From positions 1-64,000 of the forward strand of contig JANXXL010000116.1 in the NCBI GenBank assembly GCA_025350625.1: DNA of 64,000 nt, in the 5' to 3' direction. The position numbers and the translations under genes are program-made. Each line of letters starts with the position of its first letter. Within the stretch, counting starts at the first letter, position 1. The stretch comes from Bryobacterales bacterium (GTDB lineage Bacteria; Acidobacteriota; Terriglobia; Bryobacterales; Bryobacteraceae). Under the pieces are notes generated by a model. That model made no database searches and was not told the DNA's origin. It saw nothing but the letters and a program-made list of their open reading frames with translations. Shown here piece after piece: positions 31,710 through 43,079 of this stretch.

Positions 31710-32510
31710 ATGGCAAGTCCAGAGATGACTTCATTTCGATGCTTACGGGAAGTGCATCTAAGTTCCGCACTAGCCCTGATCCTTGTGACCGCGACCCACC
31801 TCAACGCCCAGTGGGTGAAGCCGCCGACGCCCGGTGCGCCGCACACGCCAGACGGCAAAGTGGATCTGCGCGGTCCAGCCCCGCGCACGGCCGATGGCAA
31901 GCCGGATCTCTCCGGCATGTGGCTATCGAGCGCCAAGTTCAATACCAACCTGGCAGCGGATTTCAAGGGCGAAGTGCCCATGACCGCCTGGGGCAAAGCC
32001 TTATACGATGAGCGCCGAGCCAACGATAGCCGCGACGACCCCGACACCTATTGCCTTCCCGACAGTGTCCCGCGCATCACCGCCGCAGGCGCTCTTCCCA
32101 ACCGCATCGTTCAAACCCCCTTCATCGTAGCCATCCTCCACGAAAGGGGACTCTTCCGCCAGATCTTCATGGACGGCCGCACGCTCAAAAAAGATCCGGA
32201 TCCCACTTGGATGGGCTATTCCGCCGGCGTCTGGGAAGGCGATGCGTTAGTCGTCAGAAGCAGCGGCTTCAATGACAAGACCTGGCTCGACGACGTGGGC
32301 CACCCCCATTCGGAATCTTTAAAAGTGATCGAGCGCTACCGCCGTCCCGACTATGGACACCTGCTGCTCGAAATCACCATCGAAGATGAAAAAGCTTATA
32401 CGCACCCGTGGACCGTCACCCAGGAACTGCGCTTGGATCCCACCGGCGACCTGATCGAATACGTCTGCAATGAAAACGAACGCGACGCGAAACACCTGTT
32501 GGGGAAATAA
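31710..32510 (+). CDS. Secreted protein of unknown function (TADGKPDLSGMW family)
   Basis: Paralog of 7770..8534; shared TADGKPDL[ST]G[MV]W, WEGD[AT]LVV, EYVCxEN. Confidence 0.7.
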   Translation: MASPEMTSFRCLREVHLSSALALILVTATHLNAQWVKPPTPGAPHTPDGKVDLRGPAPRTADGKPDLSGMWLSSAKFNTNLAADFKGEVPMTAWGKALYDERRANDSRDDPDTYCLPDSVPRITAAGALPNRIVQTPFIVAILHERGLFRQIFMDGRTLKKDPDPTWMGYSAGVWEGDALVVRSSGFNDKTWLDDVGHPHSESLKVIERYRRPDYGHLLLEITIEDEKAYTHPWTVTQELRLDPTGDLIEYVCNENERDAKHLLGK

Positions 32511-32536
32511 AAGACGCAATTCTAGACCTTTCCTAT

Positions 32537-33271
32537 ATGAAACACCCCACATCAAAATGGATGCCGTTGTTTTCCGCGGCCGTCGTCGCGATGTTCGCAG
32601 TGCAGCCCGTCGCGGCGGAGCTGCTGGAGAAGACCACCAAGGTAGCCGGCGTCACCGTCCGCTATAAAGTCGTTCTTCCCAGCGGATACGATCCGGCGAA
32701 GACTTATCCCGCGATCCTCGCTTTCGGCGGAGGCCCGCAAAACATGACTACAGTCGACACTGTTCTCACCCGCAACTTCCGCGCGGAGGCTGAAAAACGG
32801 GGCTACATTGTAATCGCTCCCGCCGCACCCGACGGTGAGTTGTTCTTTGAGGACGGGGCACGCATCTTCCCCGAATTTCTAAAAATGATCCTGGCGGATT
32901 ATAAGATCCAAGACAATAAGTTCCATATCGCGGGACCATCCAACGGCGGCATCGCCGCCTTCCACGTCGCCGCCGCGAATCCCAAATACTTCTTGTCGGT
33001 TACCGCCTTTCCTGGATATATGTGGGAGCCCAGCCCGGCCAAACTCAATGCTATTTCAAAAATGTGCGTCTTCATGTACGTCGGCGAGAATGACGAATAC
33101 CGATGGCATCCTGAGATGAAGAGGGAAGCCGAACTGCTGCGCACCATGGGCACGACTGCCCGTTATACCGTCGAGAAGGGCCAGCCCCACCGCATGGAAA
33201 CGCTGGCAGGCGCCTATGCCGGGCGCTTATTCGACGGATTTGAGGAAACCAAAAACGGTTGCAGTAAGTAA
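32537..33271 (+). CDS. Secreted alpha/beta-hydrolase (esterase/PHB depolymerase-like)
   Basis: 244 aa; signal peptide; FHIAGPSNGGIAAFHVA nucleophile region; EKGQPHRME. Confidence 0.75.
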   Translation: MKHPTSKWMPLFSAAVVAMFAVQPVAAELLEKTTKVAGVTVRYKVVLPSGYDPAKTYPAILAFGGGPQNMTTVDTVLTRNFRAEAEKRGYIVIAPAAPDGELFFEDGARIFPEFLKMILADYKIQDNKFHIAGPSNGGIAAFHVAAANPKYFLSVTAFPGYMWEPSPAKLNAISKMCVFMYVGENDEYRWHPEMKREAELLRTMGTTARYTVEKGQPHRMETLAGAYAGRLFDGFEETKNGCSK

Positions 33272-33369
33272 GGACGCGGTCCCGGCCCCAGCCCGAATAC
33301 CGGTTGACACGGTGGCGATTTTGCGACACCATGTTGCGGTTGATATAACCATTTCACGGGGAGAAAATT

Positions 33370-34641
33370 ATGGATTCCAATCGTTCTGACCGGCGGCGGT
33401 TTCTAAGAAGCGCTGCCTTGGCTGGTTTGGCCGTAGGAGCAGAACGTTCCGCCGGCGCCCAGGGCCTGACCGACACGTCCGCTCCCGGAGCGCCACCGAA
33501 CACCCACGCCCACGGCCAGCTCGCCCCGCACGCGGCGCCGGAGGGACGCGGCGTTACCAAGTCCATCACGCATACCACCTACTACACTCCACTGGCGGAT
33601 TCCGTCGGCATCATCACGCCGTCCTCGTTGCACTTCATGCAGTCCCACTCCCGCCTGCCCGAAATCGATCCCGCGAAATACAGCTTCATCATTCACGGCC
33701 TGGTGGAGCGCCCTCTCGCATTCAATATGGACGATCTGAAGCGCCTGCCATCCGTATCCAAAATCCGCTTCCTGGAGTGCCTGGGCAACACCTCTCCGCG
33801 GCGCCACGAGACCGAAGGAAAGCCCAACTCGACCCCGGTGACGGTACAGTTTACGCACGGCATCATGAGCTGCAACGAATGGGGCGGGGTACCCTTGTCG
33901 GTCCTGTTAAAAGAGGTGGGCGTCAAGAAAGAGGCTACCTGGCTAGTGGCCGAAGGGGGGGACGGAAGCAAGTACACCTACGCGATTCCCTTGACGAAAG
34001 CCCTGGATGACTGCATGGTGGCCTACATGCAGAATGGCGAGCCGTTGCGCCAGGAACAAGGTTTTCCGGCGCGCTTGTTCGTCCCCGGCTTTGGAGCCAA
34101 CCACAGCGTGAAATGGCTGCGCCGCCTCATGATTGTGGATGAGCCCTACTTGACCTGGGATCAAAGCGTGCACCACGCCGCCGCGCGCGCGGACTTAGGT
34201 TACAAATCGCGCTGGTTCAATTTCGTGTGGCCGCCGAAATCGGTCATCACGCGTCCCTCCGCCGGCCTCAAGCTGAACGCGCCCGGCTATTACGAAATCA
34301 CCGGCTTGGCATGGTCGGGCTGGGGCAAAGTCCGCAAAGTCGACATCTCGCTCGATGGCGGCAAATCCTGGAAGGAAGCCAAACTCCAGGACCCGATCCT
34401 GCCTATGGCGCACACCCGCTTCAATTTCGACTGGACCTGGACCGGAGAAGACACCGTGATCATGTCCCGCTGCACCGATGACCAGGGCGAAGTGCAACCG
34501 ACCCTCGCCGAGTTGAACCGGAACTGGGGCCGCACGGAGAAGGATCGCCTGGAGCCAAGAAGTAACACTCACTACTGGAATGCCATTCAACCCTGGAAGA
34601 TCGCCAAGGATGGGAGCATCACCGATGTCCTATTCGCTTAA
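33370..34641 (+). CDS. SoxC-like sulfite/sulfane dehydrogenase molybdopterin subunit
   Basis: 423 aa; Tat signal DRRRFLRSAAL; FLECLGNTSPRRHET; C-terminal Mo-co dimerisation domain. Confidence 0.85.
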   Translation: MDSNRSDRRRFLRSAALAGLAVGAERSAGAQGLTDTSAPGAPPNTHAHGQLAPHAAPEGRGVTKSITHTTYYTPLADSVGIITPSSLHFMQSHSRLPEIDPAKYSFIIHGLVERPLAFNMDDLKRLPSVSKIRFLECLGNTSPRRHETEGKPNSTPVTVQFTHGIMSCNEWGGVPLSVLLKEVGVKKEATWLVAEGGDGSKYTYAIPLTKALDDCMVAYMQNGEPLRQEQGFPARLFVPGFGANHSVKWLRRLMIVDEPYLTWDQSVHHAAARADLGYKSRWFNFVWPPKSVITRPSAGLKLNAPGYYEITGLAWSGWGKVRKVDISLDGGKSWKEAKLQDPILPMAHTRFNFDWTWTGEDTVIMSRCTDDQGEVQPTLAELNRNWGRTEKDRLEPRSNTHYWNAIQPWKIAKDGSITDVLFA

Positions 34642-35197
34642 ATTCTTCGCGCCATTAATCCTGCTAGCGGCGTCCGGAGCAGGGCAATCGCCACGCGCCT
34701 ATAGCAATGTGGGCCGCACGCCGACCCCGGAAGAAATCCAGAACTTAGGCGTGATCGTCGACCCGTCCGGAAAAAACCTTCCGGCTGGCAAAGGAACCGT
34801 CAAAGAAGGCCAGGAACTCTACGCCAAGCAGTGCGCGGCCTGCCACGGCAAGACCGGCGAAGGCGGTGTTGCCGATCAGTTAGTGATGGGCAGCCCCGGC
34901 AACCCTCATAAAGGAACCTTCAAAGACACCGACCGGCACCCGGTATCCTTCTTCGCCTATTCGACCACGGTGTGGGATTATATCAACCGCGCCATGCCCG
35001 CCAATCGCGGCGGCTCGCTCAAACCCGACGAAGTTTACGCGGTGGTCGCATATCTGTTCTACATGAATGGCATCATTCAGGAGACCGACGTCATGGACGC
35101 CACCACCTTGCCGAAGGTGAAGATGCCCAACCACGATAACTTCGTGCCCGCCAAGCCGGTGTGGCCGCCAAGCCCCAAAAAACCCAGTTGGTACTGA
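34625..35197 (+). CDS. SoxD-like c-type cytochrome
   Basis: 191 codons; signal peptide, CAACHGKTGEGG; adjacent to soxC-like gene. Confidence 0.83.
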   Translation: MSYSLKFFAPLILLAASGAGQSPRAYSNVGRTPTPEEIQNLGVIVDPSGKNLPAGKGTVKEGQELYAKQCAACHGKTGEGGVADQLVMGSPGNPHKGTFKDTDRHPVSFFAYSTTVWDYINRAMPANRGGSLKPDEVYAVVAYLFYMNGIIQETDVMDATTLPKVKMPNHDNFVPAKPVWPPSPKKPSWY

Positions 35198-35321
35198 GGG
35201 GATAGCCTGCTGACTGCCTAGGCCGCTTAAAGGTTGCCCATCTGCTCTATCAGAACAGCATCATTCAATCATTCAGGAGATGGAGCGAGTTCATCGACAT
35301 CGCGTGCGCCGCTAACTGCAA

Positions 35322-36497
35322 CTAACGGGTTGCTTCCGCAACTCTCAATCGCCCGTCGGTAGTGCGATCGACGAAATATCGCTTCACTCCATCGCCCTCG
35401 ACGACCGCCAACCCGAGTTCCGTCGCTGCCAGAATCTTCCCGCCAGCCCGGGTGATGCGCCAGACTATATCCGGGAGTTCGAACCGTCTCACCGCACCGG
35501 ACTGCCGGTCGTATCGGAGCAGCCCACCGCCCGATCCTCCCCACTCGCCATTCGATATCAACGCTATCCATACCGCGTCCGGTCCCACGTCAATCGCCGA
35601 TACGGACCAATCCGCAATCTCAGGCGTCGGGATCATGTGGAGTCGGCGTTCATTCATATCGAAATAGCCGAACCCACCTACACCTGTGTGCAACTCCCCG
35701 TCGTAGAAGGTCTTCCCAAACCAGATTCGTCCATTTTCCTGCTCCCAGGGACCCACGGATTCCTTGACCAGGGTGAACGCCCGTACTAATCCGTTTTCCA
35801 CGCTCCGCGGACGGGCCGCGGCAAACTGGTCATACGTAGTTTGCGGAAGCGGAGGAAACGTTTTCGGCGGTGGCGCACTGTCGGCAAAACTCCGGACTCG
35901 ATTTATCCACCGCCGCTCATCTGTCCCGCTGAGGACGCGAAAAGCAGGTTCCCGGTCTGTCTTGTATTCCACCGCGACCTGCCGCTCACTATTGGTGCCG
36001 ACAAAAACCGCCCCGTCGGCGCTCGCGAAACTGCGGTTCATCGCGTACGGCATATAGGAGAACTGTCCGAGCAACCTTTTCGCTCGCACATCGTAAACCC
36101 ACTTCTGGTGAGGATAGCGAGAGGATTTCTCGCCGAGGCAAGAAATTACCGTGTCTGTTGCGCTGACCCGCTCAATGTGACCGTCGCATTCCTCAAATCC
36201 TGACTTGATCCCGAGCGAATAGACCCGGTCCGGGCGCATCTTCTCCTGAAGGAACAATCCGATCTTCTTCTCTTCGCTCAACCCGATCCATGGCGCCGGT
36301 TCGGTCGGAAGCGGCGTCGGACTACCGATCATGATGACCAAATCAAGTTCTTCCGTGACGCCGGCTCGTTTCAACACCGCAAAATGCGCCAAGCCGCTAT
36401 CCGCCTGTTTGAAAACCAGCGAGACCGCCGAATCGGCCCGAGTCGCGGCGTGCACAAATGTGGCCCACAAGGTCAGGATGATGACGAAATAGACCAT
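35322..36497 (-). CDS. Hypothetical secreted propeller-like protein
   Basis: Start at MVYFVIILTLWATFVHA inside ORF 35322..36899. Confidence 0.55.
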   Translation of the reverse strand: MVYFVIILTLWATFVHAATRADSAVSLVFKQADSGLAHFAVLKRAGVTEELDLVIMIGSPTPLPTEPAPWIGLSEEKKIGLFLQEKMRPDRVYSLGIKSGFEECDGHIERVSATDTVISCLGEKSSRYPHQKWVYDVRAKRLLGQFSYMPYAMNRSFASADGAVFVGTNSERQVAVEYKTDREPAFRVLSGTDERRWINRVRSFADSAPPPKTFPPLPQTTYDQFAAARPRSVENGLVRAFTLVKESVGPWEQENGRIWFGKTFYDGELHTGVGGFGYFDMNERRLHMIPTPEIADWSVSAIDVGPDAVWIALISNGEWGGSGGGLLRYDRQSGAVRRFELPDIVWRITRAGGKILAATELGLAVVEGDGVKRYFVDRTTDGRLRVAEATR

Positions 36498-36732
36498 ACC
36501 AGTCCAGTGTATCCCCAGCTGCTGCCTCCTCGACTCGAAGACTTTGCAGTTATTCCTGCGCAACCGGCTCCTCGCGAATCGCCTTCCAGCTTTCGAACGC
36601 CGGCGCGTACGGCAGGGGATGGGGCGAGAATTGGAAAGAAAGGCCGGGCCCGCCTTTACGTCGCCAAACCAAGCACGCCCTGCAAGGAAGCAGCGCTGTG
36701 GGCTTAAACTGTTCAGGAGTGAGGAGATAAAA

Positions 36733-37755
36733 ATGAACCTGTTGCGGGCCATGTTCGTCATGATCGTGTTGCTGTTTTTTTCCGTCTGCGGAGCGGCGCA
36801 GGCGCTGCCGTCCGATGAGTCCGCGCCACTGGTACTGGTCCGCATTATCCCGATCCCAGGCGTTGCCGGCCGCTTCGACCACATGGCTGTCGATAACAAC
36901 GGCGGCCGTGTCTTCGCTGCCGTTTATGGCAATGACAGTATGGAGGTTGTGGATACGGCACGCGGCCGGCGGGACCGTAGCGTGCAGGAAGGCTTCGAAA
37001 AGCCGCAAATGGTGCTTTACATTCCCGAGCTAAACCGCATCGTGGTCTCGAGCGAAGGCGACGGCTCCTGCAAGATCCTGGATTCCAATACCTATAAGCT
37101 GCTCGATACCGTGAAGTTTTCCGACGATGCCGATCAACTGCGCTACGACGCCGCTGCGAAACGCGTCTACGTAGGTTACGGTGACGGCGCGATCGGCGTG
37201 TTCGATGCGACTACCAACAAGAAAATCGGAGAGGACTTCCAAGTGGGAGCCCATCCCGAATCTTTCCAACTCGAGGAGCACGGCCCGAAGATTTTCGTCA
37301 ACCTGGCATCCACAAGTCAAATCGCTGTCATTGACCGGAACACCCGCAAAATCGAGAAATGGAAACTGCAGAGTGCTGGCACGAATTTCCCCATGGCGCT
37401 CGATGAAACGCATCGCCGCTTGTTCGTAGCGGCGCGCAAACCGGCGCGCTTATTGGTGCTGGACATGGATACCGGCAAGGAAATCGCCAGCCTCCCCGGC
37501 GCAATCGACACCGACGATATGTCCTACGATCCCGACCGCAAGCGCATTTACGTTACCAGCGGAGAAGGCTTCCTATTCGTTTACCAGCAGATTGATCCTG
37601 ACCGCTACCAGCGCATTGCGAAAATCCCAACGGCCATCGGCGCCCGCACCAGCGCCTATACCGGACAGGTCGGGAAACATAACAGTTTCTACTTAGCCGT
37701 CCCCGCCCGTGCCGATCGCGGTGCGGAGTTGTGGGTTTACGAAACTCGGGATTGA
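36733..37755 (+). CDS. Secreted YVTN-type beta-propeller protein
   Basis: 341 codons from ATG 36733; propeller repeats; paralog of 17301..18350. Confidence 0.75.
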   Translation: MNLLRAMFVMIVLLFFSVCGAAQALPSDESAPLVLVRIIPIPGVAGRFDHMAVDNNGGRVFAAVYGNDSMEVVDTARGRRDRSVQEGFEKPQMVLYIPELNRIVVSSEGDGSCKILDSNTYKLLDTVKFSDDADQLRYDAAAKRVYVGYGDGAIGVFDATTNKKIGEDFQVGAHPESFQLEEHGPKIFVNLASTSQIAVIDRNTRKIEKWKLQSAGTNFPMALDETHRRLFVAARKPARLLVLDMDTGKEIASLPGAIDTDDMSYDPDRKRIYVTSGEGFLFVYQQIDPDRYQRIAKIPTAIGARTSAYTGQVGKHNSFYLAVPARADRGAELWVYETRD

Positions 37756-37925
37756 AGGCTACCGGCTTCGATACCCCGGCAACCAGCCGTATTGGTGCAT
37801 TTCTCTATGGTGTAGAACGCGACCACGATGCGTGTGGACGTCAGCCAATGCGGCGCCGAATCAACTGCAACTCAGCTACCGGCCTCCGGAGGCTGCGGAG
37901 GTTCAATCCCCTGCCGCAACTCGAT

Positions 37926-38132
37926 TTACCGGAGCCGTCCTTCAACGATATTCACGCGGCCGGGGAGTGTTGCACCCAGGTTCGACTGATCCGCTTCAAC
38001 CTTGCGTAGCCGGATCGTCTGACCCTCTGAGAACGCCGCGAAACCGCGTAGCAATTCGGTTTGCATGTCACGCATCTTCTCGACAAGCCGCTCCTCCATC
38101 GCTTCGAGGTATTGCTTTAGATCAGCGTCCAT
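37926..38132 (-). CDS. Small coiled-coil protein, hypothetical
   Basis: 68 aa MDADLKQYLEAMEERLVEKMRDMQTELLRGF... Confidence 0.45.
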   Translation of the reverse strand: MDADLKQYLEAMEERLVEKMRDMQTELLRGFAAFSEGQTIRLRKVEADQSNLGATLPGRVNIVEGRLR

Positions 38133-38258
38133 ATCCGTTGTATACCACCCTTCCCTGAAACGTGGTCAATCGCACGGCTGAGCTTCCTTATCTAGTTTGG
38201 CATGTTCAAACGCCCACTGTCCTAGGTTTGAGGCAAACTAGTATCCAGGACCCAAACC

Positions 38259-38435
38259 ATGACTCGTAAGTTCTCGCTCGTCATCGAAGGCGATCCCACC
38301 GGCTACAGTCCTTTCGTGCCGGAACTCCCCACCATTCTCGTGACCGGGCGATCCGTGGAAGAGCTGACCGACCGCGCGGCTGAAGCAATCCGCCTTTATT
38401 GGGAGAGCGTGCACCGCACCAAAGCGCTAAACTAG
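38259..38435 (+). CDS. HicB-like antitoxin-type protein (no HicA next to it)
   Basis: 58 aa MTRKFSLVIEGDPTGYSPFVPELPTILVTGRSVEELTDRAAEAIRLYWE...; read directly, not in ORF track. Confidence 0.75.
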   Translation: MTRKFSLVIEGDPTGYSPFVPELPTILVTGRSVEELTDRAAEAIRLYWESVHRTKALN

Positions 38436-38450
38436 TAAAAGATCGCCGCC

Positions 38451-38681
38451 ATGACCAAGGATCGCCTCACCCGCATCACCATCGACGACGCCCAGTGCGG
38501 CGGCCGTCCGTGTGTTCGCGGCATGAGAATCCGCGTGACCGACATCCTCGAATTGTTGAGCGCCGGAGCCAGCATTGAAGAAATTCTACAGGACTATCCC
38601 GGCCTTGAACGCGAAGACATCCTTGCGTCAATTGAGTATGCCGCCCACCAGACCGATCACGCTATCCTCCTGTCCGCGTGA
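38451..38681 (+). CDS. DUF433-family antitoxin-like protein
   Basis: 76 aa; CGGRPCVRGMRIRVTDILELLSAGASIEEILQDYP. Confidence 0.9.
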   Translation: MTKDRLTRITIDDAQCGGRPCVRGMRIRVTDILELLSAGASIEEILQDYPGLEREDILASIEYAAHQTDHAILLSA

Positions 38682-39007
38682 AGTTCCTCGTCGACAATCA
38701 ACTCCCTCCGGCACTGGCCCGCTTCATCTCCGAAGAATTCCGGACCGAAACGATGCACGTAGTTGACGTCGGTCTTCGAGAAAGTAGTGACGCAGACGTG
38801 TGGGGCTATTCTTCCCTGAATGGCTTCGTACTGATTTCCAAGGACGATGACTTCGCGACTCTATACTCAAAGAGTCCTTCAGCCGGGCTGCTTTGGGTCC
38901 GACTGGGAAACTGTCGGCGAGTCGTCCTGTTGAAAGTCTTCAAGGAGCAGTGGCCGAGAATTCTAGAGCGATTCGAGAACGGCGAGAGGTTCGTCGAGCT
39001 TCGTTGA
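38678..39007 (+). CDS. DUF5615 PIN-like toxin
   Basis: 109 aa; MKFLVDNQLPPALARFISEEF...; ATGA-type overlap with DUF433. Confidence 0.88.
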   Translation: MKFLVDNQLPPALARFISEEFRTETMHVVDVGLRESSDADVWGYSSLNGFVLISKDDDFATLYSKSPSAGLLWVRLGNCRRVVLLKVFKEQWPRILERFENGERFVELR

Positions 39008-39077
39008 GCGTGACGAAAAATGTTGCGGACTACCAAAACGAGCACCAAAAGGTTTCTGTAAGCCGTTCTCTCGCTTT

Positions 39078-40325
39078 TCAGTCAGCAAGAGACGCCTTTT
39101 TTAGTCGCTCCATCGCACGGGCCTGTTCTTCTAGCCGTCCGCGCTCCTCCATTAAGCGCTGTAAGTTTAGGCGCTCCAGTTCCTCCCCTTTCTCTTTGAG
39201 AGATTTGCGATACTCCCGATTCGTCGAGGCGACCCATTCCCGAACCATTTGTGCGACTTCAACCACTATGTCCTCGTTTGAGGGAACCGTTGCTGTTTTG
39301 TCTGAAACCATTTCCACACGTACGGGCTCCGCCAGCCCAACGTATGAACGATAATCCCCGAGAGCGTAAAGGATCCCTACCCATGTTGCAGGCGGTGCTG
39401 GTTCAAAGCGGAAACCTAAGCGCCCAGGCGTATATGAGAAGTTGGCCGCCGTCACATCTCTCCCGCCCAAGGGATCTTCAGGCGAACTAGCGGGAACAAC
39501 CATCTTTCGAACGGAATCTAGTTTTTGTCGCGTGACAAATTCGAAGCCGCTCGTAATCATTTGATCCTTGACTGCGACAAGTGAAGAGGGTCTTCGCGCT
39601 GGGTCCTGGCGGATCATCCGCTCAATGATTGAATCAAGGTACGCAAATTGAGGAGTCACAGAGCTGACCAATTTGTATTCGCTCCCTTGGGGAACTTCTC
39701 CGGTGAACATTTCATTGAGGATCAGTCCCAAGGCGTATACATCAGCACGGTAGTCCACTTGGCGGCCGAGCGCTCGTTGCTCCGGAGCAGAATATCTATA
39801 GTTTGCAAGTCTGTCGTGGGCACGAGTCTCGACCGCTGTCAGGAGATCCTCCTCTTCGAAGTGGGCCACTCCAAAGTCGGCAACGACGACACGCCTCTCA
39901 GGTATTCCCACGAGTAAATTTTCGGGTTTCAAATCTCGGTGAATAACACCTTGGAGATGCGCGGCCTCAACGCCGTCCAGAACATCGCGAAATAAAACTG
40001 GGACGTCGTCATGAGAAAGATTGTTATTCATCAACTTTCGAAGCGTCATTTCGTACAAGGGCATGACATAAAAGGGCAGACGCGTTGAACCTTCGTGCAG
40101 GATACCCTCGTCTAGCACTTTGATGATCCGTTCGTGTTGATTTTTTCGGCAGAACGCCAGTTCGTTCTTGAAACGCTTACGCTTGCTGGAGGTAGTCTCT
40201 CGCAGTAGCTTCAAAGCGAAAATAACGCCGTCATCGTCGGTGACCTGAAAGACGGTTCCGCAGCCGCCGTTACCGATCACGGGCCCCTCGGTGTATCTGT
40301 TCGTAACGGTCTCAAACAATCTCAC
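39078..40325 (-). CDS. Serine/threonine protein kinase
   Basis: 415 aa; GNGGCGTVFQV, HRDLKPENLL, DFGVAHFEEED. Confidence 0.92.
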   Translation of the reverse strand: MRLFETVTNRYTEGPVIGNGGCGTVFQVTDDDGVIFALKLLRETTSSKRKRFKNELAFCRKNQHERIIKVLDEGILHEGSTRLPFYVMPLYEMTLRKLMNNNLSHDDVPVLFRDVLDGVEAAHLQGVIHRDLKPENLLVGIPERRVVVADFGVAHFEEEDLLTAVETRAHDRLANYRYSAPEQRALGRQVDYRADVYALGLILNEMFTGEVPQGSEYKLVSSVTPQFAYLDSIIERMIRQDPARRPSSLVAVKDQMITSGFEFVTRQKLDSVRKMVVPASSPEDPLGGRDVTAANFSYTPGRLGFRFEPAPPATWVGILYALGDYRSYVGLAEPVRVEMVSDKTATVPSNEDIVVEVAQMVREWVASTNREYRKSLKEKGEELERLNLQRLMEERGRLEEQARAMERLKKASLAD

Positions 40326-41193
40326 GATTTCTTATAGTTTACGCCGCCTTGCGATTACTCGGACTTATGCCCACTGGATAGGTTAGTTGCAAAAATTAAA
40401 GTCAATCTCTCCAACCTCCCTGCGCAATCACCCACCGCCCCACTCCCCATCCTCCGTGCATCCAACCACTTCCCCTCCGCACCACCTGTCGCCTCGCCCG
40501 TCGAACCCGCCACCCTCATTCCCAGAGTCCAAAAATGTCATCTCAAAATAAATCCGTCACCGCCCGCGCCAACGGCGCCAAATCCCGCGGCCCCGTCACC
40601 CCCGCCGGCCGCGCCCGCTCCTCCAAAAACGCCACCCGCCACGGCCTAGCCACCCGCACCGCCGCCCTCCCGCCCGCCTCCGTCGTGCTCCCCGACGAAT
40701 CCCGCGCCGCCTTCCAACGCCTCCTCGATTCCTATTTCGACCAGTTCTCCCCCGCCGGCCCCGTCGAAGTCGAATTGGTCGAAGCCATGGTCTCCGCCCG
40801 CTGGCGCCTGCGCCGCATCGCCGAAATCGAAACCGCCCTGCTCGGCAACGAAATCGTGCTCCAAACCGAGCGTATTGACGACGAGTTCGCCCAGCTCGAT
40901 CTCGCGCCCGAACCAATCGATCGCGTCGCCTACGTCTTCAAGCACCTCGCCTACGGCCAAAGTCTCAGCCTGCTGATCCGCTACGAAGGCGCACTCACCC
41001 GCTCCTACAGCCGAGCCTTCAAACACTTGCAGATCCTCCAATCCGCCCGCACGCGCGTACAACCAAACGAACCCAAGCCCGCCGCGTTGCCCGTAATTAC
41101 CGCGCCGCCTCGCCACCAAAACTCGCCCCGAAACCCAGCAAAACCCGGCCCGCCCCCCGCAACGTGCGACAATGAAGGTCTCCCCACGCATAA

Positions 41194-42987
<1,794 letters not shown>

Positions 42988-43079
42988 TTGTAGAATAAAA
43001 AGATCCCTGTTTTCAACAGTTTACATCCCTTAACCTTTCCATTGCTGGCATCCCCGTGCGATACTAGCCTTCAGCCGCC

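Noticed and set aside
37890-37925. GGTTCAATCCC resembling a tRNA T-arm
   Set aside because: Flanking bases do not form the T-stem and no acceptor or anticodon arms are recognisable.
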